Assembly (NCBI RefSeq): GCF_002915175.1
Contig: NZ_NXEJ01000010.1
Coordinates: forward strand, 1-64,000
Reading direction: 5' to 3'
DNA: 64,000 nucleotides
Origin: Agrobacterium rosae
GTDB lineage: Bacteria > Pseudomonadota > Alphaproteobacteria > Rhizobiales > Rhizobiaceae
The notes beneath the pieces are model-generated. The model did not search any database. It saw nothing but the letters and a program-made list of their open reading frames with translations, and had not been told where the DNA came from. The translations under genes were made by a program, and so were the position numbers. This document shows, piece by piece, positions 19,972 to 29,664 of the stretch (its first letter is position 1; every line of letters begins with the position of its first letter).

Positions 19972-20303
19972 TTTCTCTCCCTCCCGTCTACGTGGTCAGT
20001 GCCCGTCAGGCCGCGCGCCGCCAGCAGAACGACGAGAAAGAGCGCTGTCGTTGCAAAGCCGATGACGATGGCCGTCAACACCAGCGCTTGCGGCACCGGG
20101 TCCGTCAGGGTCGAGGTAATGACCCCATCCAGCAGCAAGGGTGGTGCATTTGTCTTGATACCGCCGACACCGAAGATGAAGAGATTGACGGCGTACGACA
20201 GAAGCGAAAGACCGATGATGACCTGATAGGTACGCGGGCGAAGGATCAACCAAACGCCAGATCCCGTCATGACGCCGATACCGATGGCAAGAATAAGCTC
20301 CAT
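19968..20303 (-). CDS. phaC: Mrp/Pha antiporter subunit C
   Basis: Subunit C is a NuoK-like protein of 111 residues with three membrane segments. The sequence SGVWLILRPRTYQVIIGLSL is the usual MnhC/MrpC pattern. Its start touches the stop of phaAB at 20303, so translation is coupled. Confidence 0.94.
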   Translation of the reverse strand: MELILAIGIGVMTGSGVWLILRPRTYQVIIGLSLLSYAVNLFIFGVGGIKTNAPPLLLDGVITSTLTDPVPQALVLTAIVIGFATTALFLVVLLAARGLTGTDHVDGRERN

Positions 20304-23221
20304 TACACCTCCTCCGCTTTTGCGGCGTCGGGCGTACGTACCTTGTAATTACGCAGCGATTGGTGCGCCAATGCTATCAGAATAAGAACAGTTGCGCCGA
20401 CAACCAGCGAGAAGACGCCGAGGTCGAACAGCAAGGCCGTCGCCGTTGGCATTTTCCCGATATAGGGGATGTCGGTATATTGGAAATAGGATGTGAGGAA
20501 CGGGTAGCCGAAGGCCCAAGACCCCATGCCAGTCGCCGCTGCCATCAACAGTCCGAAACCCATCCAGCGAAGCGGTAGAATGCGGATGCGGTCTTCCGCC
20601 CAGCGGGTGCCACCGGCCAGATATTGCAGCAGGAAAGCCACCGCCATGGTGATACCGGCAGAGAAACCGCCACCGGGAAGATCATGTCCACGCATGAACA
20701 GGAAGATCGAGAACGTGACGATAACCGGGAACATCCACTGCATGATGACGGATGGCACCAGGAGGTAGTCGCGCACCGTCTCGCCTTTGCTCCGCTCCGG
20801 GCTGTCGGCATCGAATGCGTTCTGGATCAACTGTTGTTCCGGCAGACCAATGCTTTCCTGCGCCGGGCGGAAACGGCGCAGAAGGGCAAAGACAGTGAGG
20901 CCGACGATGGCAAGCACTGCGATTTCCCCCATCGTGTCGAAACCGCGGAAGTCCACCAGAATGACGTTCACGACGTTGGTTCCGCCGCCTTCCGAATAGG
21001 CCTTATCGAGGAAATAATTGGCGATGGTGTTAGGAACGGGAAGCGTCATGACGGCATAGGCGATCACAGTCATGCCAATGCCGCAGGCGACCGCCAGCAG
21101 GAAGTCCCGTCCACGACGCAACTGTGATGGGAGCTCGTTGTTGTTGTCGACCTTGACCATGCGCTTCGGCAGCCAGCGCAAACCGAGCAGAATGAGAACG
21201 AGCGTGACGATTTCGACCAGCAATTGCGTGATGGCCAGATCCGGTGCCGATAGCCAGACGAAGGTGAGGCAGGTGACGAGACCGGACACGCCAAGCATGA
21301 TCAGCGCCGCCAGACGATGATATTTCGCCTGCCATGCAGCACCCATGGCCGAGATCATGCCGATCCCCCACAGGATTGCAAAAATGGGATCGAAAGTCGT
21401 CACACCGGGAAGCGTCAACGAGAACTGGGACGATGCGAGTGGCGAGAAACCGGCAATCAGCGCGATCATGATCAGCATGCGCAACTGCGGCTGCAGACGC
21501 CGGGTGCCAAGCGTGCTTTCCAGCCAACGCGCCCATTTCCACGAAACGGTGACGAGAATACGCTCGAAGATGCGTTGTCCGCGCAGGTGGCGAAACAGGG
21601 GCGGCCCATCATCGCAACGCGAGAAATATCCGCCCAGTGCCGCATAGATCACGATACCGCCGATCAGCGCGACAAGGCTCATCATCAGCGGCAGATTGAA
21701 CCCATGCCAGATGGAAAGGCTGTAAACAGGCGTTTGCGGCCCAAGTACCGAAATCACGGCCGAATGCAGGAACGGACCAATGGACAGGCTCGGCACGACG
21801 CCGACGATCAGGCAGGCGAGAACCAGAAACTCGATGGGGAAGCGCATCCAGCGCGGTGGTTCATGCGGCGTGGGGTTGGGAATGTCATGCGGCGGCGGGC
21901 CAAAGAACACGGTGTGGATGAAGCGCAGCGAATAGGCGACGGCAAATGCACCCGATAGCGTCGCCACATAGGGAAGCGCCTGATCCAGCAGAGAATCCGC
22001 ATGGGTTTCGACGGACTCGGCAAAGAACATTTCCTTGGACAGAAAGCCGTTGAACAGTGGGACGCCGGCCATGGCCGCACTCGCCGCCATGGCCAACGTG
22101 GCCGTTGCAGGTAGGAACCGGTATAGCCCACTCAAGCGCCGCATATCGCGGGTGCCGGTTTCATGGTCGATGATGCCAGCCGCCATGAACAGCGATGCCT
22201 TGAAAGTGGCATGGTTCATCATGTGGAAGATGGCCGCGACCGCTGCCAGTGGGCTGCCAAGGCTCAAAAGCGTGGTGATGAGGCCGAGATGGCTGATTGT
22301 CGAATAGGCCAGAAGCCCCTTCAGATCCTGCTGGAACATGGCGAAGTAGGCACCGAGCAGCAGGGTGGTAATGCCGCAAAATCCGAGCAGCCAGAACCAC
22401 TCCTGCGTTCCCGCAAGCACTGGCCACAGGCGCACCAGCAGAAATACACCGGCCTTCACCATGGTCGCGGAATGCAGATAGGCCGATACCGGTGTTGGTG
22501 CGGCCATGGCATTGGGTAGCCAGAAATGGAATGGAAACTGCGCGCTCTTTGTCAGCGCGCCGATGAGAATGAGGACGAGTGCCGGAACGTAAAGCGCATG
22601 CGCCCGGATATCGGCACCCTTTGCCAGAATGTCATCCAGATCATAACTGCCAGCCATGTGGCCGAGGATCAGCAGGCCGGCCAGCAGGCAAAAGCCGCCG
22701 ATGCCGGTAACAGTCAACGCCATGCGTGCGCCATCACGGGCCGTGGCGTTGTGGTGCCAGTAACCGATCAGAAGAAACGAGAAGATGCTGGTCAATTCCC
22801 AGAAGATCGACAGCAGAATGACGTTGCCCGACATCACGATGCCGAGCATCGAACCCATGAAGGACAGAAAGAATGCGAAAAACCGCGGAATAGGATCGTC
22901 GGCCGACATGTAATAGCGCGCGTAAAGCACCACCAGGAAACCGATGCCGGTGATCAACACCAGGAACATCCACGCGAATGCGTCCAGCCGCAGCGTGAAA
23001 TTCAAGCCCAACTGAGGCAACCATTCCACGTCGTACTTGATGACCGCTCCGCCAGCGACGCTGCTGTAAAGAAAGATGGTCGCCATGAAGCTGAACAGGG
23101 CGATGCCACCCGCAACAGCGGCGGGAGCACGGGCAGCGCCATCTCTCGGCATCATGGCGGTGGCAACACTGCCGATGAAGGGGAGGGCGATCAGAATGGG
23201 AAGGAGAACGTCAAGACTCAT
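20303..23221 (-). CDS. phaAB: Fused Mrp/Pha antiporter subunit A-B
   Basis: This 972-residue membrane protein joins an MnhA (NuoL-like) part of about 770 residues to an MnhB domain at the C-terminus (about 815-960, with the segment DLPGGGFSAGITMA). In Gram-positive bacteria A and B are separate; the fusion is the form known from rhizobial Pha (K+/H+) systems. The motif TKSAQFPFHFWLPNAM near 227 is the proton-channel signature. Na+ versus K+ use cannot be read from sequence. It is the first gene of the operon. Confidence 0.95.
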   Translation of the reverse strand: MSLDVLLPILIALPFIGSVATAMMPRDGAARAPAAVAGGIALFSFMATIFLYSSVAGGAVIKYDVEWLPQLGLNFTLRLDAFAWMFLVLITGIGFLVVLYARYYMSADDPIPRFFAFFLSFMGSMLGIVMSGNVILLSIFWELTSIFSFLLIGYWHHNATARDGARMALTVTGIGGFCLLAGLLILGHMAGSYDLDDILAKGADIRAHALYVPALVLILIGALTKSAQFPFHFWLPNAMAAPTPVSAYLHSATMVKAGVFLLVRLWPVLAGTQEWFWLLGFCGITTLLLGAYFAMFQQDLKGLLAYSTISHLGLITTLLSLGSPLAAVAAIFHMMNHATFKASLFMAAGIIDHETGTRDMRRLSGLYRFLPATATLAMAASAAMAGVPLFNGFLSKEMFFAESVETHADSLLDQALPYVATLSGAFAVAYSLRFIHTVFFGPPPHDIPNPTPHEPPRWMRFPIEFLVLACLIVGVVPSLSIGPFLHSAVISVLGPQTPVYSLSIWHGFNLPLMMSLVALIGGIVIYAALGGYFSRCDDGPPLFRHLRGQRIFERILVTVSWKWARWLESTLGTRRLQPQLRMLIMIALIAGFSPLASSQFSLTLPGVTTFDPIFAILWGIGMISAMGAAWQAKYHRLAALIMLGVSGLVTCLTFVWLSAPDLAITQLLVEIVTLVLILLGLRWLPKRMVKVDNNNELPSQLRRGRDFLLAVACGIGMTVIAYAVMTLPVPNTIANYFLDKAYSEGGGTNVVNVILVDFRGFDTMGEIAVLAIVGLTVFALLRRFRPAQESIGLPEQQLIQNAFDADSPERSKGETVRDYLLVPSVIMQWMFPVIVTFSIFLFMRGHDLPGGGFSAGITMAVAFLLQYLAGGTRWAEDRIRILPLRWMGFGLLMAAATGMGSWAFGYPFLTSYFQYTDIPYIGKMPTATALLFDLGVFSLVVGATVLILIALAHQSLRNYKVRTPDAAKAEEV

Positions 23222-23320
23222 ACGGGGCGGCAGTTTTCTCTGGCGTTAAGATTTGGCGGTTCTTGTGCCCGTCAGCTTCGCCAGTTCCGTCGAAAAAGAC
23301 GGAGAATTTGGCCGCGACGG

Positions 23321-23713
23321 CTATGAGGTCGTTCGAGGTGGGCCGCGAGGCGACGCCGTTCCGGTGAGGCGAAAGCCATGCACGACGTGCGGCGTGGTTT
23401 CGAGCGTGATTTGGGCTTTCGTATCGTCCGTTACCAGTGCACAGACTGATAAACACGCATAAACAAAGTCGTGATCATCGGATTGCTGATAGAGCGCTGC
23501 AAAGCCGTGGTCCGGCCGCACCGTCGAAACTTGGGTGCTCGTCGTCGATTGCTGCTGAGGCAGATGAGAACGCTCGAGGCGATGTGCTTTCAACACCGGA
23601 GCAGCGCTTGCTGCCGTCTGAAGCCCCACGAAAACGAGCATGCCTGCGACCAAGACATTGATCAGTCTTTTGGAATGGCGCGGGGTCCAGTGGCTTTTCC
23701 CGGTCCATGGCAA
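23321..23713 (-). CDS. Small predicted secreted protein upstream of phaAB
   Basis: This 130-residue protein starts at TTG 23713 with a very good Shine-Dalgarno sequence (AAGGAG, 8-base spacing). Residues about 17-37 (INVLVAGMLVFVGLQTAASA) form a hydrophobic segment followed by a signal-peptidase-like ASA-A site, so export is likely. The mature part is about 90 residues with two Cys (ACLSVCALV) and has no domain I recognise. It lies 99 bases ahead of phaAB on the same strand and might be co-transcribed. It could still be a chance ORF; signal peptide plus ribosome site argue against that. Confidence 0.55.
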   Translation of the reverse strand: MPWTGKSHWTPRHSKRLINVLVAGMLVFVGLQTAASAAPVLKAHRLERSHLPQQQSTTSTQVSTVRPDHGFAALYQQSDDHDFVYACLSVCALVTDDTKAQITLETTPHVVHGFRLTGTASPRGPPRTTS

Positions 23714-24205
23714 AATCTTGTCTCCTTAGTCGTCGTCAGTGTTCCGTTGAAACATCACCATGGAAGCGGATATTGTGTGATTTTGTTTTAGGGGAACGGT
23801 GTTGCGCTTGTCCAGCGCAGCACGGCTAAAAATCAGAAATCTTTTCCAAAAATCGAATTTGTCGCACCCCGTGTCGATGCAATAAACCATCAGATTAGAT
23901 AGGCTATATAACAAATTTTAGCATTTATAGGTGAAGCTGTGGTTTCTTAACCTTCGAGCAAGGAATTAACCATAAAGATTGGACGTATTTCACGGCGGAA
24001 TGGAGTTTCAACAAACTTCTTCCAGGCATGACGCCGCCCTGCCGTACCGGGTTGATCCGGTATTATCGTTAGATTGCAGAAGGCTCAGCAGCGTCGGTGC
24101 GGCATCAATCTTTGGTGTGCATATTCGTGACATATCCCCCCGGATTCTGACATTCTCAATCGGTTAACTGCCGGTGACCGCCGGTGCAGCATTTGGGGAC
24201 GTCGC
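23714..24205. promoter_or_regulatory. Upstream region of the che operon
   Basis: This is a 492-base non-coding stretch between two divergent genes. It is GC-normal near 23714-23800 and AT-rich at about 23880-23990, where a promoter for the che operon is most likely. I see no strong palindrome and cannot assign -35/-10 boxes with confidence. Confidence 0.45.
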
Positions 24206-25813
24206 TTGGGGCAGGAATTGCCAACAGATCATACGCGAAAGGCCACGGGCAGCAGCCTGGGTGGTCGTTTGCGTTTCGCTGGTCTTGATCAAGACCAGTG
24301 CGATCTGCTGCGTCGTTATCGGACAATGCTGGAACCCCATGTCAAAGCTGGCCTGCGGGACCTAATGGTCCGCTTCCAGTCCATGCCGGACTGTTCCCCA
24401 TCTTTCGAAAGCGAAAACCAGCTCGACAGGCTGCACGATCTCCAGACCGCGCATTGGAGCGTTCTGACCGACGCCCGTTTCGACGCCGTCTATGCGGAGC
24501 GGATCAAGGTTCTGTCGGACACCGAAAGCCGCATTGGTCTCGACCCACGCTGGCATGTCGCCGGTCATGCGGTCGTTCTGGAAAATCTTCTCGGCGGTTT
24601 GATTGCCGACCATTCCCCACGTGCCCTTTTGCCGGGTACCCGCAAACGCCAGCAAGAACTGGCTGATGCCGTCAAGGCGGTCGTGCGGTTGGTCATGGTC
24701 GATACGGAAATCGCTGTGTCGCTTCGTTTCAATGAATTGCGCATTCGACACACGCAGGAACTGGCCAAGCAGCGCGAAGATAATCAGGCTGATGCCAAGC
24801 GTCTTCTGGGCGATGCGTTGAATGCTTTTGCGGCGGGCGACCTGACAGCACGCATCACTGGCGACATTCCCGAAGCCTACCGCGATCTGGCCGAAGCCTT
24901 CAACGGCGCGCTGGAAAAGATCGGTGCTTCCATGGCCACCGCGCAAGCGGGTATTCGCGATGCACATACGGCAACCGAACGGTTGGCGGGTGAGGGTCGA
25001 GCACTCGCGGCGGCTTCATCCACGCAGGCACAGCGGCTGAGCAGTGCATCGGATACGCTTGGGTCTGTCATCGATGTCGTGCGCACCAGCAGTGAGCGTA
25101 TATCGGCCGCCGAAAGCGCAGTCTCACAGGCACGTAGCGCGGCGACCGAAAGCGGTACGGCTGTGGGTGAGGCGATCAGCGCCATGGCCGGTATCGAACA
25201 ATCCGCCGAACAGATCGGCCGCATCATCGGCTCAATCGACGAGATCGCGTTCCAGACCAATTTGCTGGCACTGAACGCCGGCATTGAGGCTGCACGTGCA
25301 GGTGAAAGTGGCCGCGGTTTTGCCGTCGTCGCCCAGGAAGTCCGGGCGCTTGCCCAGCGGTCGGCGGATGCCGCGCGCGAAATCAAGAACCTCGTCAACG
25401 GCACCAAGACACAGGTGGATGCGGGCGTTCGCATGGTCAATCGCACACAGGAAGCCATCGGCGGTGTCGTCCGGCAGGTCTCCGGCGTCAGCGACATGAT
25501 CGGCGATGTGGCGCGCCGCACCGGCGAAAACGTCGTCAGTCTGCAGACCGTTGCAGTGGAGCTTGGTTCCATCGGCGCGGAGACAGACAGATCCGCAGCA
25601 CAGATGACATCGGCGGCGGAAGAGGCCGACGATCTGCATACCGTTATTCTCGAACTGGGCCGGACGGTGCGGGAATTCCGCATCGCGCGCCAGCAGCACA
25701 CCGCTTCAGAGCAGGTGGCGAGACCGTATCAAGGCAATGTGGCGACCACGCGTGATGAACACGTGGAGTATGGCTACGTGCAGCAACAATTCAGACGCCA
25801 AGGAGTGATTTGA
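24206..25813 (+). CDS. mclA: Soluble globin-coupled chemoreceptor, first gene of che operon
   Basis: This cytoplasmic MCP has 535 residues and no membrane segment. Residues about 20-175 resemble a protoglobin sensor ([16 protein letters not shown], then SRIGLDPRW and a helix). The signalling domain follows, with [19 protein letters not shown] near 350. The TTG start at 24206 has GGGGA 7 bases upstream. It matches the first gene of the rhizobial che operon (icpA in Sinorhizobium, mclA/orf1 in Agrobacterium). In my alignment the proximal haem histidine of globin sensors is replaced by Glu, so it may not bind haem. The stop overlaps cheS. Confidence 0.92.
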   Translation: MGQELPTDHTRKATGSSLGGRLRFAGLDQDQCDLLRRYRTMLEPHVKAGLRDLMVRFQSMPDCSPSFESENQLDRLHDLQTAHWSVLTDARFDAVYAERIKVLSDTESRIGLDPRWHVAGHAVVLENLLGGLIADHSPRALLPGTRKRQQELADAVKAVVRLVMVDTEIAVSLRFNELRIRHTQELAKQREDNQADAKRLLGDALNAFAAGDLTARITGDIPEAYRDLAEAFNGALEKIGASMATAQAGIRDAHTATERLAGEGRALAAASSTQAQRLSSASDTLGSVIDVVRTSSERISAAESAVSQARSAATESGTAVGEAISAMAGIEQSAEQIGRIIGSIDEIAFQTNLLALNAGIEAARAGESGRGFAVVAQEVRALAQRSADAAREIKNLVNGTKTQVDAGVRMVNRTQEAIGGVVRQVSGVSDMIGDVARRTGENVVSLQTVAVELGSIGAETDRSAAQMTSAAEEADDLHTVILELGRTVREFRIARQQHTASEQVARPYQGNVATTRDEHVEYGYVQQQFRRQGVI

Positions 25814-26112
25814 TGGCAGGCAGGAAAGCAGCGCAGTCGGCATTGAAATTGTCACCCGTGCTGGACCTCAATCAGGCATCCGTCTTGCACGGAAAACTGA
25901 TGGAAATGAGGGGTGCCCCGCTTGCGGTGGATGCCTCCGAGGTCGAGCGCGTGGGCGTGCAATGCGCCCAGGTCTTGATGGCTGGTATCAAGGCTTGGGA
26001 AGCCGATGGCAAGTCATTCACTTTTTCCAAGGCGTCCGATGCCTTTGACAAAACCCTTAAACTGATCGGCGTGGATATCGATCATATGCTCCCGAAGGAG
26101 ACATCGAAATGA
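25813..26112 (+). CDS. cheS: Single-domain STAS protein CheS
   Basis: This small soluble protein of 99 residues has an STAS-domain pattern (LDLNQASVLHGKL, then LAVDASEVERVGVQCAQVL). In Sinorhizobium the equivalent CheS binds CheA and speeds loss of phosphate from CheY1, the phosphate sink. ATG 25813 overlaps the previous stop (TGATG) and has AGGAG at 25801. It ends in a 4-base overlap with cheY1. Confidence 0.9.
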   Translation: MAGRKAAQSALKLSPVLDLNQASVLHGKLMEMRGAPLAVDASEVERVGVQCAQVLMAGIKAWEADGKSFTFSKASDAFDKTLKLIGVDIDHMLPKETSK

Positions 26113-26474
26113 AGAAGAAGGTTCTGACCGTCGACGATTCCAGAACGATCCGAAATATGCTGCTCGTCACGCTCAACAATGCTGGTTTCGAAACGATCCA
26201 GGCGGAAGACGGCATCGAAGGACTTGAAGTCCTCGAGGGCTGCGAGCCTGACGTGATCGTCACCGACATCAACATGCCCCGCCTCGATGGCTTCGGCTTT
26301 ATCGAAGGCGTTCGTCGCAACGAGAAATACCGTGCGATCCCCATCCTCGTGCTGACCACCGAAAGCGATGCCGAGAAGAAGAATCGTGCCCGTCAGGCAG
26401 GCGCTACCGGCTGGATCGTCAAGCCGTTCGATCCTGTGAAGCTGATCGATGCCATTGAACGCGTAACTGCTTGA
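26109..26474 (+). CDS. cheY1: Chemotaxis response regulator CheY1
   Basis: This 121-residue single receiver domain has Asp9/Asp10, phospho-acceptor Asp53, Thr83/84 and Lys105 in place. In rhizobia CheY1 acts mainly as a phosphate sink that draws phosphate from CheA, while CheY2 controls the motor. It lies directly after cheS, its functional partner, and before cheA. Confidence 0.95.
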   Translation: MKKKVLTVDDSRTIRNMLLVTLNNAGFETIQAEDGIEGLEVLEGCEPDVIVTDINMPRLDGFGFIEGVRRNEKYRAIPILVLTTESDAEKKNRARQAGATGWIVKPFDPVKLIDAIERVTA

Positions 26475-26490
26475 TACGGGACTACTCACG

Positions 26491-28743
26491 ATGGATATGA
26501 ACGAAATCAAAGAAATCTTCTTCCAGGAGTGCGAAGAGCAACTCGCCGAACTGGAATCGGGTCTTCTGAAATTGAATGACGGTGACCGTGATCCGGAAAC
26601 CGTAAATGCTGTGTTTCGTGCCGTTCATTCCATCAAGGGTGGAGCTGGCGCATTCGGGCTCGACGATCTCGTGGCCTTTGCGCACGTTTTCGAAACGACG
26701 CTGGACTGCGTCCGATCGAACAAGCTCGAACCCGATCAGGACGTCTTGAAGGTCATGCTGAAATCGGCCGATGTTCTGGCCGATCTGACCAATGCTGCCC
26801 GTGATGGCGGCAGCGTCGAAGAAGGTCGCACACGCGGTCTGGTCAAGGAGCTGGAAGCGCTGGCTAACGGCGAAAAGCTGGCTCCCGGTTCGTCTGCGTC
26901 CGAGCCTGCTTCTGCACCAAAAGCAGTAGCACCGGCCGCCGTTGCCGCACCCGCGCCGACCGACGATAGCGGCTTCCAGCCAGTCGCCTTCTCCTTCGGC
27001 GATTTCGAGGACGACACCGTTCCAATGATGGAGACGCCATCCTTCGACGTCGTTTTCAAACCGCAGACATCGCTCTACACCAAGGGCAATGAATCGGCTC
27101 TGTTGCTGCGCGATCTATCCCGCATCGGCGAGATGAGCATCAACTGCGACATGACCGCGTTGCCATTGCTTGAAAACCTCGAGCCGGAAACCGCTTATTT
27201 CCAGTGGAAGATTTCAATCAAGACGGACAAGGGTGCCGCTGGCATCCGTACCGTGTTCGAATTTGCCGAATGGGATTGCGATCTGGAAATTTCCGAAGTC
27301 GTGTCCGACACGCCGGCGGAAGAAGAACTGCCGATGATACCGGTCCCGTTCGATCTTTCTGTTCTGGATGAGGTAGAAGAAGAGCCTGCTATTCTATCTG
27401 CTGCCGCGGAAGAGACGATTGCTGCCAAGACGGTTGCCACTGCCGTTGCCGCCACCGAAGTTTCGCGCTCTGTCTCTGCTGCCGCAGAGAAAAAGGAAGC
27501 ACCGGCCGCAGCTGCTGCCGCTGCCAACGCAAGCGCTGGTCAGACGATCCGCGTCGATCTCGACCGCGTCGACCGCCTCATCAACCTGGTGGGCGAGCTC
27601 GTCATCAATCAGGCGATGCTGTCGCAGAGCGTGATCGAAAACGACGCGACCGGTACCTCTGCCGTCAATATGGGTCTTGAAGAACTTCAGCAGCTGACGC
27701 GTGAGATTCAAGATAGCGTCATGGCTATCCGCGCACAGCCCGTGAAGCCAGTCTTCCAGCGCATGTCGCGTATCGTCCGCGAAGTTGCCGACATGATCGG
27801 CAAGCAGATCCGTCTGATCACCGAGGGTGAAAACACCGAAGTCGACAAGACTGTTATCGACAAGCTGGCCGAGCCGCTGACGCACATGATCCGCAATGCC
27901 GTCGACCACGGCATCGAAACACCTGAAAAGCGCGAAGCCGCAGGCAAGAACCCTGAAGGCACCGTCAAGCTGACGGCGAAGCACCGTTCGGGCCGTATCC
28001 TGATCGAACTGGCCGACGACGGCGCGGGTATCAACCGCGAACGTGTTCGCCAGAAGGCCATCGACAACGATCTGATCGCTGCCGATGCCAACCTGACGGA
28101 CGAGGAAATCGACAACCTGATCTTCGCACCGGGCTTCTCGACTGCCGACAAGATTTCCGACATTTCGGGTCGTGGCGTGGGCATGGACGTGGTCAAGCGC
28201 TCGATCCAGGCACTCGGCGGTCGCATCAGCATCACATCGCGTCCAGGCCTCGGCTCGACCTTCACCATGAGCCTGCCACTGACGCTGGCCGTTCTCGACG
28301 GCATGGTCGTCACCGTTGCTGGCCAGACGCTGGTCGTTCCTTTGACGGCGATTGTCGAAACCTTGCAGCCGGAAGCCGTGAACATTCACTCCTTCGGCTC
28401 CAACCAACGCCTGATCTCCATCCGCAACTCGTTCTGCCCGCTGGTGGACGTCGGTCGCATTCTCAACTTCCGCAACACCCAGGCAAACCCGGTCGACGGT
28501 GTTGCTCTGCTGGTGGAGTCGGAAGGTGGCGGCCAGCGCGCTCTGATGGTCGATGCCATCCAGGGTCAGCGTCAGGTCGTTATCAAATCGCTGGAAGCCA
28601 ACTACACCCACGTCCCGGGCATTGCCGCCGCAACCATCCTGGGTGATGGCCGCGTCGCGCTTATTCTCGATGTGGATGCCGTTGTCGGTGCGTCTCGTGG
28701 CCAGTCGCTCAAGCAAGAGATGTCTCTTGCGGCAGCCGGTTGA
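26491..28743 (+). CDS. cheA: Chemotaxis sensor kinase CheA
   Basis: CheA is the cytoplasmic histidine kinase coupled to receptors. It has 750 residues: P1 phosphotransfer domain with His46 in VHSIKGGAGAFG, a long acidic/alanine-rich linker with a P2-like region (about 110-340), P3 dimerisation helix (LINLVGELVINQAML near 360), ATP-binding P4 with the N-box MIRNAVDHGIE and the DISGRGVGMDVV block, and a CheW-like P5 from about 610. No cheW gene lies in this operon, so coupling must use a cheW elsewhere. Confidence 0.98.
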   Translation: MDMNEIKEIFFQECEEQLAELESGLLKLNDGDRDPETVNAVFRAVHSIKGGAGAFGLDDLVAFAHVFETTLDCVRSNKLEPDQDVLKVMLKSADVLADLTNAARDGGSVEEGRTRGLVKELEALANGEKLAPGSSASEPASAPKAVAPAAVAAPAPTDDSGFQPVAFSFGDFEDDTVPMMETPSFDVVFKPQTSLYTKGNESALLLRDLSRIGEMSINCDMTALPLLENLEPETAYFQWKISIKTDKGAAGIRTVFEFAEWDCDLEISEVVSDTPAEEELPMIPVPFDLSVLDEVEEEPAILSAAAEETIAAKTVATAVAATEVSRSVSAAAEKKEAPAAAAAAANASAGQTIRVDLDRVDRLINLVGELVINQAMLSQSVIENDATGTSAVNMGLEELQQLTREIQDSVMAIRAQPVKPVFQRMSRIVREVADMIGKQIRLITEGENTEVDKTVIDKLAEPLTHMIRNAVDHGIETPEKREAAGKNPEGTVKLTAKHRSGRILIELADDGAGINRERVRQKAIDNDLIAADANLTDEEIDNLIFAPGFSTADKISDISGRGVGMDVVKRSIQALGGRISITSRPGLGSTFTMSLPLTLAVLDGMVVTVAGQTLVVPLTAIVETLQPEAVNIHSFGSNQRLISIRNSFCPLVDVGRILNFRNTQANPVDGVALLVESEGGGQRALMVDAIQGQRQVVIKSLEANYTHVPGIAAATILGDGRVALILDVDAVVGASRGQSLKQEMSLAAAG

Positions 28744-28755
28744 AAGTAGTGATGA

Positions 28756-29664
28756 ATGACAGCGCTCAAGTTTAACGATACACGCCTATCCCCGGACGAA
28801 GTGCTTGCCAGCGGAGAATATCCGCTGACACGCCGCGATCTGTCCGAAATCGCCGCGATGATCTATGCCGATGCCGGCATCTATCTGAACGACACAAAGG
28901 CGTCGCTCGTTTATTCGCGACTGTCCAAACACATCCGCAACCTGGGTATTGCCGGTTTCCGGGAATATTGCACCCTGGTTTCGTCACAGGAAGGCGCGCA
29001 TGCCCGCCGTGAGATGCTGTCGCATCTGACGACGAACTTCACGCGCTTCTTCCGCGAAAACCACCACTTCGAGCATCTGCGCGATGAGGTTCTGCCGGGG
29101 CTTATCAACCGGGCAAAAGCCGGTGGTCGTGTCCGTATCTGGTCCGCCGCCTGTTCCGACGGGCAGGAGCCATATTCGATCGCATTGACGGTTCTGGGCA
29201 TGTTCCCCAATGCCGCCGATTACGATTTCAGGATCCTGGCCACGGATATCGATCCCAAGATTCTCGCCCAGGCAAGGGCAGGGGTCTATGACGAGAACGC
29301 GCTGGAAACCGTTTCTCCCGCCATGCGCAAGCAATGGTTCCAAGACGTAGATGTCGGTGGACGCCGCAAGCACCAGATCAGCGACAAGGTCAAAAAGCTT
29401 ATCACGTTCAACGAGTTGAACCTGATGACGCAATGGCCCTTCAAGGGCGGTTTCGACGTCATTTTCTGCCGCAACGTCGTGATCTATTTCGATGAGCCGA
29501 CACAGGTGAAAATCTGGTCGCGTTTCGCAGGTCTTCTGCCGGAAGGTGGACATCTTTACATCGGCCACTCCGAGCGTGTCTCGGGTGATCCGAAGGCGCT
29601 GTTCGACAACACCGGCATCACCACCTATCGCTTCATCGGCAAACCCAGCGGGAGAAAAGCATGA
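28756..29664 (+). CDS. cheR: Chemotaxis protein methyltransferase CheR
   Basis: CheR methylates glutamates on chemoreceptors with S-adenosylmethionine. It has 302 residues with an N-terminal helical domain and a methyltransferase core: TNFTRFFRE near 93, [13 protein letters not shown] near 130 (SAM loop) and [12 protein letters not shown] near 234. It overlaps cheB by the ATGA arrangement. Confidence 0.97.
   Translation: MTALKFNDTRLSPDEVLASGEYPLTRRDLSEIAAMIYADAGIYLNDTKASLVYSRLSKHIRNLGIAGFREYCTLVSSQEGAHARREMLSHLTTNFTRFFRENHHFEHLRDEVLPGLINRAKAGGRVRIWSAACSDGQEPYSIALTVLGMFPNAADYDFRILATDIDPKILAQARAGVYDENALETVSPAMRKQWFQDVDVGGRRKHQISDKVKKLITFNELNLMTQWPFKGGFDVIFCRNVVIYFDEPTQVKIWSRFAGLLPEGGHLYIGHSERVSGDPKALFDNTGITTYRFIGKPSGRKA

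Noticed and set aside
27394-28716. 440-codon ORF antisense to cheA
   Set aside because: Shadow of cheA: composition biased to His/Gln/Asp/Arg, no motif, and the plus strand encodes an unmistakable CheA.
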